Source of the DNA: Onchocerca volvulus
Taxonomy: Eukaryota > Nematoda > Chromadorea > Rhabditida > Onchocercidae
DNA length: 64,000 bases
Direction: 5' to 3'
NCBI GenBank assembly: GCA_000499405.2
Contig: HG738137.1
Span: 16,169,601-16,233,600, forward strand
Part shown: in pieces, positions 25,901-39,408 of the stretch
How positions within the stretch are numbered: the stretch's first letter is position 1
Layout: every line of letters starts with the position of its first letter
Notes under the pieces: generated by a model
What the model saw: the letters and a program-made list of their open reading frames with translations, nothing else
What the model was told of the DNA's origin: nothing
Database searches by the model: none
Translations under genes and position numbers: made by a program

Positions 25901-28900
25901 AGTGCAAATAGTATCTTTATTACATCTCAAGTTTTTTTTTGGGGGGGACCAGAGGATAAAGGCATTCTAAATGTATTTAAGATCTCCCATTTCTTATTAT
26001 TTTATTTGGATAAGATTGAGAGATTTAATTATTTAGGGAAGTTTTGATTGGGCTAAGGACAAGTTTTAATCTAAATTCTGTTTTAACCAGTACTTGAATA
26101 CAGTATTTGGGAGTTTGCTTAATAGTAGCAAATTAATAATATCTAATGATTTAATATATTTTTTACAGTTTGAAATTGTTGAATATTTTTAGATTGATGA
26201 GGAGAAAGAGGCAAAGAAGAAAAATTTAATGGATTTGCTAACTTGGCCAGCATTCGTAGAAAAAATTAAAAGAGAAAGGGATGATGGAAATGTAAAAAAC
26301 GTAGGTTTTTTTCTTACAAAATGCATAAATTTTCTTTCTTTAGAATTTCTGAAAAATTGAATTTTTATTTATCATTATTCATTCGGTCCTCCACAAAATT
26401 CGATTTCCTTTGAATGATGAATAATAGAGTTCTTATTTTAAAGCTTTTTTCAAACTACTGAAAACTTATTTTACTCACATGATTAATCTTACGGAACTAC
26501 TATTTGGTTTAAAGTTTCAAACACATGATTAATTTTTATTTGAAGAAGCAATTATATAATTTTAAAGGAATTTGAATATTTTCCTTTCCTTATTGCTTGG
26601 AGCCTCATATATTTATTCAATAAAGGATTTATTTAAAAGAAAAAATCTATAGTTCTGGTGGTTTATCGTTCTAAATTGATTTTCAGGCTGATAATTCCGA
26701 TAGTCTCAATCCTGAAGTTTTCCCGGATAATGACGATGATGATAATGATGATGCGTTGCAGGAGGTTTGAAAAATAATTCAATAATTAATTGATACAGTT
26801 ATAGTGTTAATTTTTTAGTCGATCAAAATTTTGAATTGATAAAAGCGGATTGTATATTTAGGCCATATATGCTTCACTTCTTGAAGATTCAGTGGGGAAA
26901 TGTAGCAAATCACAAATAGCTATGCACAACTACATTCACGAATCAAAAGGAGATATGATCGAGCGATTACGCGCAGCGTTCACTAAAAGGACTCAAGATA
27001 CGTTTTTTAATATTTAGAATTTTTGGTAACTTTAGAAAGATTTTATAAAAATATATGGATAGGCATGTTTTTTTTAAATATATGGATACGCTTTATGTCT
27101 TTTTCACTAACTTTTTAATGTTATAAAATAAGTCTACTGCTGCAACTTCCTATCTTTCCATATTTCTAATTTTTAATATGAGTTAAATTTCTAAATCTTT
27201 TAGATTTACACCACGATACATGGTCATCATCGTCGGGAGAGAGCAGTGATGAATTTGTTGAAGTATTACCTGAACAATCGGAACCTTCTGAACGAATCGA
27301 TTATCGTTCATCTAATACGAAAACTACCAAAGTTTCAACTCAATTTGAACCAGAGAAATGCAATATTAGCGATGAAGGGTATATCAATGAAAAGGTAAGA
27401 AATGATTTGTTAAGGGATTTTCAGTTTTCTTCAATTCTGTTCTTTTTTTTTTCTTTTTTTTTTTCGGTACTTTTTATAACCATCGATTTGTAATCATCAG
27501 ATAGTTACAAAGAATAATATCAATAGGTCTTCCTTTCCGATATGATGCAAGCTACTTTAATTTACTAGTAAATTGCTATAAGTTTCTTATAATCACTATA
27601 GATAGTCACTGAACATATTTTAGAATAAAAACATTGATAATTCAAATGATCAATCAATAATTCAAGGCTCGACGATGCGTATTAATTCGATCGATGATAA
27701 AAACATTTTTCCTTCAACACGAGAAGAAGGAGTTTATAAAGATTGCAAGGTTTCTTATTCATTTAATCTTGTTTTATATGTTTTGAATAAATTATTCGTC
27801 AGATAAGTTCTTCTGGAATTCGAAACCGATAATTTCCTGTTTTCAGGATTTGTTGCGTATTTGTGGGATTCCTTTTGTTATTGCTCCTGCTGAAGCCGAA
27901 GCTCAATGTTGCGAGCTTGAAAGATTGGGTCTTGTTCAGGTATATTTTGTTTTTGCAACAATTATATTAATGTTTTTTTGAATACTACAGTCTCACTTCT
28001 ACCACCACTATAACATTTTTTGTCGACGTAAAATTATGATTCACTTGAAAAATAATGGAAACAATATACAACATAACAAAAAATTCAGGATTTGCTTCAT
28101 ATCTGCGAGATTCTCTTTTTTACCATTTATATTTAGCAGTTGCCATTGTGATTCACCTTTAAAAGGCCGACGCCTTATCTTCTGTAATTCTAGTGCTATT
28201 AGGCGAGTCGTTTTATAATGGAATTGTCCTGGTGAAAAAATAATTAGGAAAAAAAAGATGAATTTTATAGGGAATAATCAGCGATGATTCCGATGTGTGG
28301 TTATTTGGTGCCGCTGTAGTTTACAAAAATATGTTCAATCAAAAGCGAAGGTTGCAAATGTACTCTATGGAAACTATCCGTAAGCAGTTAGGTAAATTTT
28401 TCCAGTTCCATTACTTGATTAGAAATGATATAGTTAGTTGGGGTTAAGTTCATTTTAAATAATATATATATACTTCAAGTTTATTGCTTTCTGCTTTATT
28501 TCATTAAATCAGATTTAAGTCGTTGATAATTTTAGGCTTGTCACGTTGGGAAGCAGTGCAAATAGCTTTACTCTCTGGTGGCGATTATACTAACGGTTTA
28601 GAAGGTGTTGGAGTCGTTGCAGCATTGGAACTAATTTCAGAATTTGCATCTGCTTCACGACAAGTAGATGTCGAACCTTCTCAACAGGTTTTATATTGTT
28701 TTGTAGAGTTTACTCTCGATGTTCACAATTGTCGTCTTGTTTATTGCTTAAGAATTTACTTATTATATGCACAAATTATTCATGGAAATGCAAATTCAAT
28801 GCCGTTTTTTTAAAAATAATTCCAGGCTTTTGAAAATTTATGTCGTATATCGGCATGGTTAAATCATCGTGATACTTGGGATGATTTATCAACAAATAGT

Positions 28901-30651
28901 GATTGTATTAGTGAGCAACAGAATATCGAGAAAAAGAAATTCGTAAAGAATACACGGCGGTTGAAATTGAGACAATTAATTGAGAAAAATAATGTTGCCG
29001 AAACCCTGGAAGCGGTATATGTTTCCTTCATATTTAGTCTGGTTGAGACTTTATTGCTATCTTTTTATTAATTTTCGTATCTATTTGTAAGTTTTACAAC
29101 ATTTCACGTCTCCTTTCTTCTTGCTTTCATTTTCATATCGATAGTCACTTTTGCTGTCAGAGATATCCATTTCCATTCGATTGGAAATGATATGATTTTA
29201 GGAATTACAAAGCTTATTATTGTTCATAATAAGAAGTAAAATGGGATATTTGCAGAGGATTCGTCATCCAAAATACTGAAATATGTGTAAGCGAAATTAG
29301 AAATGAATGAATTAAAAGTAGATGCAAAATAGAAAGAAATCTTTTGCTTTGCTGTACTCCAAAAGGTGTGGAAAAAAATCTTGTGAATATTTTTAGTTTC
29401 CATCCCGTGAAATATTTAATGCATATGCGCAACCTTTGGTTGATAATTCAACGGAGAAGCCAAAATGGCGGAAGATTAATATCGAAGAATTGGAATCGTT
29501 TGTTTGGGAGAAACTGGGATGGGATGGGAAGCGTCTGGAGCAGGTAGTCATTTAACAAAAAAAGATTTTTTTTCCAAACTATTATTTTAGTTTCTAGCTG
29601 GTTTTATGGTATAATTTTACTTTATAAGTTTATTCAGTTTTTATTGATCCCATATTACCGCTTACGGCTTCATCCTTCTTGAATATAGAATTCAGTAAAG
29701 GACCTTCATGTATTTATTATTTATCCATTTACTTAATTAATAAACTATTCATGACATTTGCGAAATTTCAGCAAACAAATCACTCATTGTTAAAGTGGAA
29801 CGATTATTTGAATCCAACAGCTGGTGGAAGTGGACAATCATACCAAACGCATATCACATCATTTACTCATCGTTTGCAGAAATCCGAAAAAGATCAACGT
29901 TTATTTCCGACAGCGCGAGTCCAGGCTGCTCTACAACGTTTAGTTATCATTAAAAGTATGCTTAAATTCTAGTTCTACAGTATGCTTAAATCTTCGTCAT
30001 CTGTTTTCTATAGTTTTGATACATAGTTTTTGACTTTTTTTTTTTTTTTCGTACATCTTCATATATCATGCCGTTCTCATTTTCGTTATATTTTATTAAC
30101 ATCTTTATAAAGTGATTTCTTCTGTATAGTTTGGTTCATTTTGTTTTTAGACTCTCAAAACCAACCTTCATTGAAAAGTGCTGAGAATAACTGTGCAACA
30201 GAATGTGCAGCAGAAGTGAAGGTAATCAGTTTGAGTTAAAACTTCATCCTTTTTCAGATTTTTGTTGCTTACAGATAATAGAGTTTTTAGACATCTTATC
30301 TTTTCGTTTTTCATGAATCACTGAATTAACTGCCATTTATTGAAGGATGCATTTTTAAATGAAACTCCCTGAAGAATGGCAAAAATTGTACATTAATAAA
30401 ATCATTTTGAAGGAAATGGAACTCGTATAAAAGTCATGAACCATTTTCAGAAGATAAAAACAAATGAAAGATTGAGAAGGAAACGACCAAATAAATGTAC
30501 TGTTGAAAAATCGTTAAGAAGCAGGAAAGGATCAACTATTGTTCCGATGAATAAACGGAAAAAGTTAACTAAGACGAAAAATGCTACAAATAGCTTTGCC
30601 TCGGGAGAATTACAGTTATCCGAAGAAAGTTCTAACAGTGACATTTGTTAA
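22948..30651 (+). CDS. xpg-1: XPG/ERCC5 (Rad2 family) structure-specific endonuclease
   Basis: Role (known): cuts DNA 3' of lesions in nucleotide excision repair, in the nucleus with TFIIH. Seen: about 20 exons, about 888 codons. N nuclease half in exons 1-3: MGIQGLW, then [12 protein letters not shown] and VFVFDGP with their metal-binding Asp residues. An acidic, Ser-rich spacer ([14 protein letters not shown]) follows. I nuclease half in exons 13-15: [20 protein letters not shown] and the [13 protein letters not shown] helix-hairpin-helix. The basic tail (RRKRP, KRKK) looks like a nuclear signal. Exons: 22948-23035, 23411-23586, 23976-24066, 24508-24622, 25199-25370, 25449-25532, 25773-25910, 26193-26300, 26687-26764, 26862-27001, 27204-27394, 27624-27749, 27847-27939, 28271-28391, 28536-28687, 28826-29014, 29397-29543, 29772-29955, 30151-30221, 30451-30651. 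The 27001/27204 join does not keep phase. Confidence 0.95.
24716..24901 (-). CDS. Candidate small nested antisense ORF (61 codons) in xpg-1 intron 4
   Basis: A complete ATG-to-TAG frame lies on the strand opposite to xpg-1, in the intron between exons 4 and 5. The predicted product is basic and helical in character ([25 protein letters not shown]), without the Phe/Ile/Asn-rich bias of chance frames in this AT-rich DNA. I do not recognise it. It could be a small intronless nested gene, one exon of a longer gene, or chance. No AATAAA follows closely and no clear acceptor precedes it. Confidence 0.3.
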   Translation of the reverse strand: MTFQPTLKGMEESNSKNLALFEIIKDIQRKRYSQQVRFRRINYLNERLYKRSQNKMNTTHL

Positions 30652-33600
30652 ATATTTATTCGAAAAACTTTGAGATATTAATTTTTTGAAATATTAATTA
30701 TAGAATAACCAGCATTTGCAAACATCATACATTTAGGGAGAGTTTTAAACTGAAGAAGTTTAAATGACACTGTATGTTTCGATCGTCTTATGAATTATTC
30801 TCGACTTTTCGTATCAAGAATTCATTTATTTTCACATATTTCTTTTAAATATGCGAAAAGCAAGCATTAGTGTATTTCCTTGAAACAATATAAATTTATT
30901 CAAAAGATATATTTGCTTCCGTTAATTTTCGAATTTCCGATTTGTTTGTTAAATACGCTCTTGTAGTAATATGTTGGAGAGGTATTTTATGATAGTTTCT
31001 ATCCATTCTTGAAATAATTTTCTGCATTAATATAGATATAATGATTTGCTTGTTTATTAAAGTGTATATGTACTTAGTGGACTTTTTAGGTGCTTAATGG
31101 AACAAAAGGTACTGAAAATCGAATTGCTTTAACATTTAATAACATCAAGAATTTATCGAGCAGTCGTAGTTTGTTATTAAGGCTAGGTATCTCTCATCTG
31201 TCTCTTAGAAACATTCATAAATCTAAAAAGAAAAAAATCAACTTTTTTCTATGCAACTTCCAAGCTTTATACAAAGTTTTCACTACATAAGAGGAAAAGT
31301 TCGAAATTAAGTAATGCAATGACTAATTTTTGAGAAAATACCAATTTTGCGCTGAATGATGTGTATGAAAACTATCATGTATTAATCAAATTTTGAAGGA
31401 ATATAGATTGAAGCATTGAGACACACAGACTGAGGAGTAATTAAAGTAAAGTGACATTTTATATGCCTTATTATGTATATTACATCTATTGATTCGTGAT
31501 ATGTGACATCTATTGATTCATGTATCTAAAGTGATTTTGCTTAGTTCTTTTCTATGTTCTATTTGTTTATATTTGTTTTCTGCGATATTGTTATTTCTGA
31601 GACAAAATATATAAATTGAAAAAACTATGTATAACATTTTGATATCATTATTTACGCAAGGCAAATCATCTTAGATGTTCTTACTTTTTGCAATTTTTAA
31701 TTAATTAATAATATATATGATGAAAGCGGAATTGTATGAGAGTCGAAGAATGGATTTCAGAAAATGAGGAGGATTTAAAGTTATTTTCAACAAATGAGAA
31801 TAGAAATCATGAAGAATCGTTTTAGCCGGTTTTCAAATTTTTCTCTGTTTTTTTTCTCTTTTTTTAAATTACATCAATGGTATGTTTAGCGTGTTTTTCA
31901 GTAAATGATTGATTGTGTCGCCTAAATTTATGGGATTAAAATTAGAATTTCATCATAGCAGACTGGTATTGGGATAATTGCTTCTTTTTTTTTTTTTTCT
32001 CGTAACTACTCATTAGATCTTAATTTTGTAGTAAAAGTCAATAAAGAAATCGAATATACGAAATAATTCTTATGCTATCTCAAACTTTTTTTTCTATCAA
32101 TTATTAAAGGAAGCTATTTCAGTTGAACTGAAGAACATTGAAGTGTTGGATTTTTTTGACTATATAATGGCTAATATCCGTCGGATAGAAACCGTAAAAT
32201 ATCGATTCAATTATATATAGCACGAAATGAGAAATGCAATTTCGTGAAGGACAATTTGCTTTCTTACTTCATCGAGATGTTCAAAGTTCTTGTTGTTTCA
32301 TTCTAACAAAAAAAAAAAAAAAAAAAAAAAAAGGTTAGCAAGATTCATCTGTTGCAAAAAGTTTGTAATTAATTAAATATTTGTTCATCGATGATTTATT
32401 CATCTTTCTCTTTTCTCATCAATTCTGTTGATTACTGTGAATATTGTTTCTTAAATTATTATTTAATTGATTAATTAAATCCTTATCTGATTAATTAAGT
32501 CCTTATTTGTTAGTTTCAGAAGTGAGATTCAGAATTTTCGGAAAGAAAATTTCAAAAAAAAGATAACAAGTAGGTGAAATTTATTTTTCATTTGATTTTT
32601 ATTTTGTGATTAGTTATTGTTTTCATTGCCTAAATTAAGGAATTCCATCTATTTATATATTAAATGTTCTTTTTTTCTGCTTACCTTAAAATCTTTTTTT
32701 TTTCTCTCCTTAAAATAAATTTGCTGCTGAAAAGTTTGACATTATGATTCAGAATAAGCATTCAGAATTCTCGAGAAATATCATCGATTTTTTTTGTTCT
32801 TTTTTTCTCAAAAAAAGAAGAATGGTGAATCGCTTCCCACTGCAATTTTATTCATTAAAATAAATAACATTGCGTGGAACAAAAGCAAATTTTTTGAATG
32901 CCAGTAATTTTTTTTCTTTTCCAGTTTCTTTCAGTTTTTTTTTTTTTTTTTCATTGTTGTTATTAATAAATTTAAGTTCGATTTTTTTTTCCGCATTATT
33001 TTCAATATAATGAATAGTTACATGGTTGAAGACATATTTTCTTTAACGAATAAGGAGATATATTAGATAATGATATATTTGAAATGTTTTTTGGATAATT
33101 TTGCATAATTAAATTTTTATCTTTCCATTTAAAATCGTCCTAAATAAAGTTTTCATAAATAAACAGAGTTTGATATATCGCAATAATTCTGTACAAATGC
33201 TCTCGAAAATTTAATCATTCAAAAATTTTTCTCACGTTTTCTTACTTTCTTAAGAACTTTTAGAAATCTCTTCATAAATCTTTGATTTTACTTTTAAATT
33301 CATGAATTATTGCAGTAAATTTTTATACTTAACCGTATAAATCCATTACGAAATGATAATGTTATATACATTTTTCTTTCATATCCGTCTGTTTATTCTT
33401 CAGTTATATTAATCAGAAACTGATAATAAGATTAAATGAGAGGCATAATTCTCCCGAATTTTCTATAATATTATTAGAAGTATAAACTATTTTTCTAGAA
33501 TCTCGAAGATTTCAATTTAATGCTTCAGTTGAAAAGATAATTTAATTCTATTAATCATTTTAAGATAAGATAGACTATGTGGCAATTAATTTATAAATGA

Positions 33601-35909
33601 TAGATTCAAAAGTTAATTAAATGATTCATTATTTGTTTAGGTCTCATTATTGCTTCCGTAAAATTCAATTTTTCTTTTATTCCAAACATTCAACAAAAAA
33701 TAATAAGAATATTTTGTTTTGAATATTCATCTTATTTTTTTGTATTAAATTCTAAATTCGTTAATGTTTAATAAAACAAAGCAAACACAATCATCACGAT
33801 TTTGACCAATACTTACTCGATTTTGCAATCATAAATTTCCATTTTTCTATAAAAATCTATCTTTATCTTTCCCAAAATTTATTTAGTATTTAATTATCAG
33901 GATAAAATCCATCTCATTCATAAATATATTTATTATAACAATAAGATACATTTGATTCCTGTAAAAATATTCTTTATGCAACGATACGACATATTTGTTT
34001 CCTATAATAATATTCTTACTTGTAACAGTATTTTTTTGAAATAATTCTAAAATATACCTTTAGTAATTTCGAGAATCTCAGTAATACCGATGATCTATGA
34101 TAGTTTTGGAATGATCATTTTGCTACAAAAAAAAAAAAAAAAGAAGAAAGAAAAAGGAAATATATTTCAGTAAAATGTAAAAATATTTCAGTGAAATGAT
34201 TATTTTCAACATTCAAGAGATCGATGAATAATTAATTTAATTTTAATTCTTTCATTTCCTTTATTATTTCTGATAGAAAGTTATATTTGTTGAAGATTAG
34301 TAAAATATTACAAGATTAGTTGATTGTAAATGAATGTAAATTTCATGTTTAAATGAATGAAACTTTGAAGCCAATATAATTAATTATCTTAATTGATAAA
34401 GGAAGGAAATGAAAGGATGAAAAAGAAAACAAGAGAAGGATAAATGAAACCAGTTTTTAGTATGATGCAGTAGTATAACCGATATATCTCCTGTTCTGGC
34501 TGTTTTATCTGTGTATATATGTGTGTATAGGTTCACGTGTGTGGGTGTACGTTTTTGGGCGTACGTGTATTTATTCTTCCAAATTACCACACTGAAACAT
34601 AATTTTGATTTTTTGCTTTAAATTCTTTTTTTCTTATTTATCATTTTCATACTATTCTTTATAGCTCTTCATTTTAGGAATCCTTTTACTAATGCGATTT
34701 ATCGTCATTTGTTGTTGATTTTGTCTTTAATTATTGCTGATAATTAGCTAATTATTCTTTCATGTATTTATTTCTGATTATATTGATTGTTCGTCTATTT
34801 GAATAATCGAATTTGATTTGAACGAAATTCGTGAAAAAAAAAAAAGAGAGAGAGAGAGAATAATACAAAGAAAGCGAATTCTTGAATCAACAAAATATTA
34901 TCAACTTTTTCTAATAATTTCTTTTTCTTTTTTTTATTTGCAATATTCTTTCATCTTTATTTTATTAATTTAAATTTTATATACTTAACGCAGAAGAAAA
35001 AAGAAGAAAAAATGAAAAAGAAGAAGTAATAAATCTTGTGAAATTAAAATTTTCAGAAAAAAAAAATGGCATATAAAAGTTCAAGAATTGGCATTATATA
35101 TCTCTTTTAAATGTTTACATTTATTGATATTTGACATGCAATTTGCATCTCTTGCATGTAATGCAATGCAAATTTGACTTATTTTACTTTGATATTTTAA
35201 CCAAAAAAAAATTTTTTTTTCTTTTCTATTTTAAATTTTAGGCCACAAAAGAAAAAATTGTTGGATCTTGAAATTTTCAATTGATTTCTTGAACATTAGA
35301 AACTTTACAATTTTATAATTTCAACTGTGAAATAATATTTATAATTGGAAATTATTAGACTGTAAGAATAAATGTGAATAAATGTTTAATAAAGAAACAC
35401 GAAAATTTGATGAGAATTTTTAATTATTTTTCTGTTATTGAAAGAATTTCAGGGAATTTCTCATAGTTCTTTAGAAATTTTTTTGGATTTGAAATTTAAA
35501 AATTTAGTATAATAAATATGAATACATTTTAAAAAGAATTAATATATGAAAACAATATCTTAAAAACGCAAATATTTTGCAAAATTTCCTGTAAGAATAA
35601 TTTTAATATTTAACAATCTTTGATTGATTATCATTTTAAACGATCAAACTAATTGGCCTAGATTTATCGTAATTAATTGAATCAGCACTGAAATAATATT
35701 ACCATGACTTAATCTTCCATTTCTTTTATTTGATAGATCATGAAGAATTTAATATAATTTTGCTGAAATTTCGACTAAAATATATCTTGAATCGGAATTC
35801 TTTTATTTTTCTTTTTAATTTCCGAAATTCTTTTAATTTTTTAACTTTTTTTTTCCCAACCTTTTGCTTTTCTTTAAAGCTCATCAGTAATAAAGAACAA
35901 AAAAAAAAA

Positions 35910-35985
35910 GTCAGTTGAACAAATATTAATATCCAAGAGTTTTAAAGAGTCAGTTGAACAAATATTTATATCCAAGAGTTTTAAG
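35910..35985. repeat. Two-copy direct repeat, about 39 bp
   Basis: The segment starting GTCAGTTGAACAAATATT and ending CCAAGAGTTTTAA occurs twice in tandem, with only one or two differences. It is a recent local duplication in non-coding DNA. Confidence 0.75.
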
Positions 35986-38534
35986 TTATAGCAAATATAA
36001 TTCAAAATAAAAATTTTGTTTATCTTTACCTACCTCTTATTTATCTCGGAGTTTTTGAAATCCTAAGTCTTATTCAAGGCCCTTTTTATCTGATTCTTTC
36101 TTTTTTTCCGCTTTCAGCGGAAATTAGTTTCATTTATTGACATTATTGAATAAATTTTTTGAAAATAAATGTCAAAATGTAAGATGTTGATAATTGAAAA
36201 TTTGCTACCAATGATCAATAAATAATAATCGATTTTTTCTTTTTTTTTTTTTTTTTTAGCAGTCTCTCATTTATTATCATTTTAAGCGATCAAAACAACT
36301 GATCTAAAACTAAATATAATTAATCGAAATTATCAATAATACAATTCTGTATAATAACAAAAAATTAATATAATTCTTTCTAACAATCCATCAAAATGCT
36401 ATATTTTGATTATCATATACGACGAATATTTTTTCCAGGAATTGTTTCTTGTTTTTACTTTTTTTTTTATGGTTTTAAAAAATGAATTCTTAATTCTAAT
36501 ATTTATTTACATATTCTCGACAAATTAATATTCATTACTTGTTCTTTCATCTTTAATTAATAGCAATTTATTGGTAATATATTAAAATTTTTCTAATTTC
36601 TGCAACTAAGCAAGATATCATTCTGTATTTTTTTTTTTTTTTTTTTGTTATACATTTATAATCTCGATTATCTTTTTCTTCTTCATTTATAATTATTATA
36701 TTCATTCAAACGACGAAAAATTATCGATCAGTTTTGATTGTTATATATGTCACAAATGTTTCATGAATTATATTTTTCCCGAGAGTGGATTTTTTCTTTC
36801 TTTTTTTATTTTTATTGTTAGAAATTTTTTAGATTTGAATAAAATCAAATATTTAAGCTTTACTTTTTTATTCCTTCTACGAACATTAACAACTTTCTTT
36901 TGTGAATCAAAGAAAGGAAGCACACATATATTTCATTGATTTCACATTTTATATTATTCAACCAAGAATTCTGTGTCATACTATTCAAAACCAGTTTTTT
37001 CATCATTCTTACCTCTGACAAATAAAAGATCGTCATCCATTTATTTAGCTTTTTATTCATTTTCTATGTTTTATATGTTAACATTTTGTCAATTTTTTCG
37101 AATAATATTTCTCAAATTTAGTTAAACCAAATCTTGTATTTTATAATTGAAATTATTTAAACAACAAATCAATATTTTCCAAATTAATAACTTATAAATA
37201 AAAGAATAATCTGTTTTAGAATATAAAAGAAGAAATATGCAAATTTTTTTTTTTTTCTTTTAACATTTGCATCTTAAGTCAAACTTTACATTTGCATTAA
37301 TTAAAAATATGAAGGAATGATCAGTTTTAGGATGTGAGGAAAAAATATGTATTTTTTCTAAACATTTTCATTTTTAGATAAGTTAAATTTTGCATTTGTA
37401 TCAAAAATGAATTTCGAAATGGGTTTATGGGAAATATGTTTTTATGTTTGAAGTTAATTATTTTTAAATTATCTCGAATAAATTGTAGTGGATTTAGTCA
37501 TCGTAGTATATTGTGATATTTCATTAATCAGTTTAAGTTATGAGATAGTTAAAAATGTAAGCTTTTTGCAAAAAATTTATGACAAACTGTAAAAGATTTA
37601 ATTATTGTATTTCTTTGACAGCAAGAAATATATTATATTAAAATAATCGGGTAATTTTAAGAATCTGAATTTAATAAGCCAAATAATTTGATTTTTCAAT
37701 AAACTTGAATTCTTAAATCAGGAAAAAATGATTGAATTTGAATAGAATAAATTTGTAACATCGTAAAATTTCAAATTTCTTTTTGTTTTTTAGCATTCCG
37801 AAATCAATTTTCATTCGTTTTCTCCGTTTTCTCCAGTGTTTATTTCTTTCTTCTTAACATCTTTTTTTTTCCTCTTTTTTTGTTCTACATAAAAGTAAGA
37901 AATTATTCAATTTTAACTTTTACAGAATACGAATGAACTCATCGAAAGAATTTAATTTACACAAATTTTAAATCAAACTGATTTTCTTTTTGAACAGTTT
38001 TTTTTTTCTTTTTACTTAAATTGGATAACGGCAATAAGTAACACATAAATGTAACCATTCTAAAATTAGATTTATTGTAAAGACCTTACAGTGCAAAAAA
38101 TTAAACTTGCACTTTTTTTGTATTTTTACATCTTAAATTTTGACAATTCCTACAAAAACCGATAAAATCTTTAAGAAAATTGAAATTCCGCCAAAGTGCA
38201 ATTAGTTTCACAAATTTTAGAATGCCTATTTTTTTCTGTATGACAAAAATTTTAAAGTTTAGAAATTTCCTTTACCCTTTTCTTGTAGCAAATACTTTTT
38301 TTCTCATCTTTAACTAATGATAAATGTTTATCATATATCTGTGTACTTTTTGGGCATTCATAATTTTGTTAACATTAGTCTTTAGTTTTTACTTAATAAA
38401 AAGTAATAATTTATTCAAATTTTGATGGCTGAATTGAATAGCTGTCCATTATAAATGTATTTTTTCTTTCTTTTTTTTTTTTTTCTGAATGATTGATGGT
38501 TTTGCTTGTATTTATTAATCGTTTTCAGCAGCTT

Positions 38535-38618
38535 GTGAATTTTTCTATTTTTTAATAAATAACTGGTAATATTTTTCTATTTTTGTGAATTTTTCTATTT
38601 TTTAATAAATAACTGGTA
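38535..38618. repeat. Two-copy direct repeat, 50-bp period
   Basis: GTGAATTTTTCTATTTTTTA followed by ATAAATAACTGGTA appears at 38535 and again at 38585. It is a non-coding local duplication. Confidence 0.75.
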
Positions 38619-39068
38619 TTATTAGTTCCGGCACATTTTTCCATTTAATAAGATGAAAATATGTCTGGTCCGTTTATTTTTCCATCTAATAAATTTATAA
38701 TTTTAGTAAAATTTTTGATTGAATAAAATTGTCATAACTATTCTCCTGAATTCTTCTTTAGCTTTTTCACTCTTCTTGGTATTTCTTGAAATATTACCGT
38801 GAAATTATTATAACTATTCTAGGTTCCTTTTCTTGAGATAAGTCTTTATTTGCTTGAATTGACATTTCTTCTTTCAATTTGGTCAAATGGTCATTTAATA
38901 TGATATATTGTGTGATGTGATATATATTTCTGCATAAAGTGACGATAAGAAATTGTATTTCATTACTTACGAATATCTGTATGTAACAATGATATCAGTA
39001 ATCGATAACTCATAATTAGGAGTATATAGGTGTAATGTAAAATATTTTAGACAATATTGACCGGTATG

Positions 39069-39170
39069 ATCTTTGGTTTCTAAAAGATTTATGTTTACAA
39101 TGTTCTTTAGTTTCTTAAAGATTTATGCTTATAATAATTTTTGGTTTCTAAAAGATTTATGTTTACAGAT
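39069..39170. repeat. Three-copy degenerate tandem repeat, about 34-36 bp
   Basis: Three units share TTTCTAAAAGATTTATG followed by TTTACA (the middle unit is TTTCTTAAAGATTTATGC). They lie about 120 bp before the 24-bp minisatellite at 39290. Confidence 0.65.
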
Positions 39171-39289
39171 ATTATCAGATTCTTTTGAGGATAAATATAA
39201 GTGTCGGAAAAATCCAAAAAATACAATTACTGTAAACAAGGAGTCTTGAAGGTCAAGAAGCGCATAGTTTCAAATGGGCCAACAGCCGC

Positions 39290-39408
39290 ATAAACATATT
39301 TACCGCCAAAACGATAAACATGTTTATCACCAAAAGGAGAAACATACTTGCTAATAAATGATAGACATGTTTACTGCCAAAATGATGAACATGTTTACCG
39401 CCAAAATG
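39290..39408. repeat. 24-bp minisatellite, five units
   Basis: Units begin at 39290, 39314, 39338, 39361 and 39385, and follow the pattern A-T-R-A-ACATGTTTACCGCCAAAA-T-G. The third unit is the most decayed and 1 bp shorter. Each good unit holds the palindrome ACATGT. The array is richer in GC than its surroundings and lies 1.5 kb upstream of QSOX. Confidence 0.8.

Noticed and set aside
31090..31290. Plus-strand frame after xpg-1
   Set aside because: Lies in the likely 3' UTR; no acceptor or domain, Lys/Asn/Leu composition of AT-rich DNA.
34384..34590. Minus-strand frame in the gene-free gap
   Set aside because: Generated by the TG-rich patch; no domain, no exon partners.
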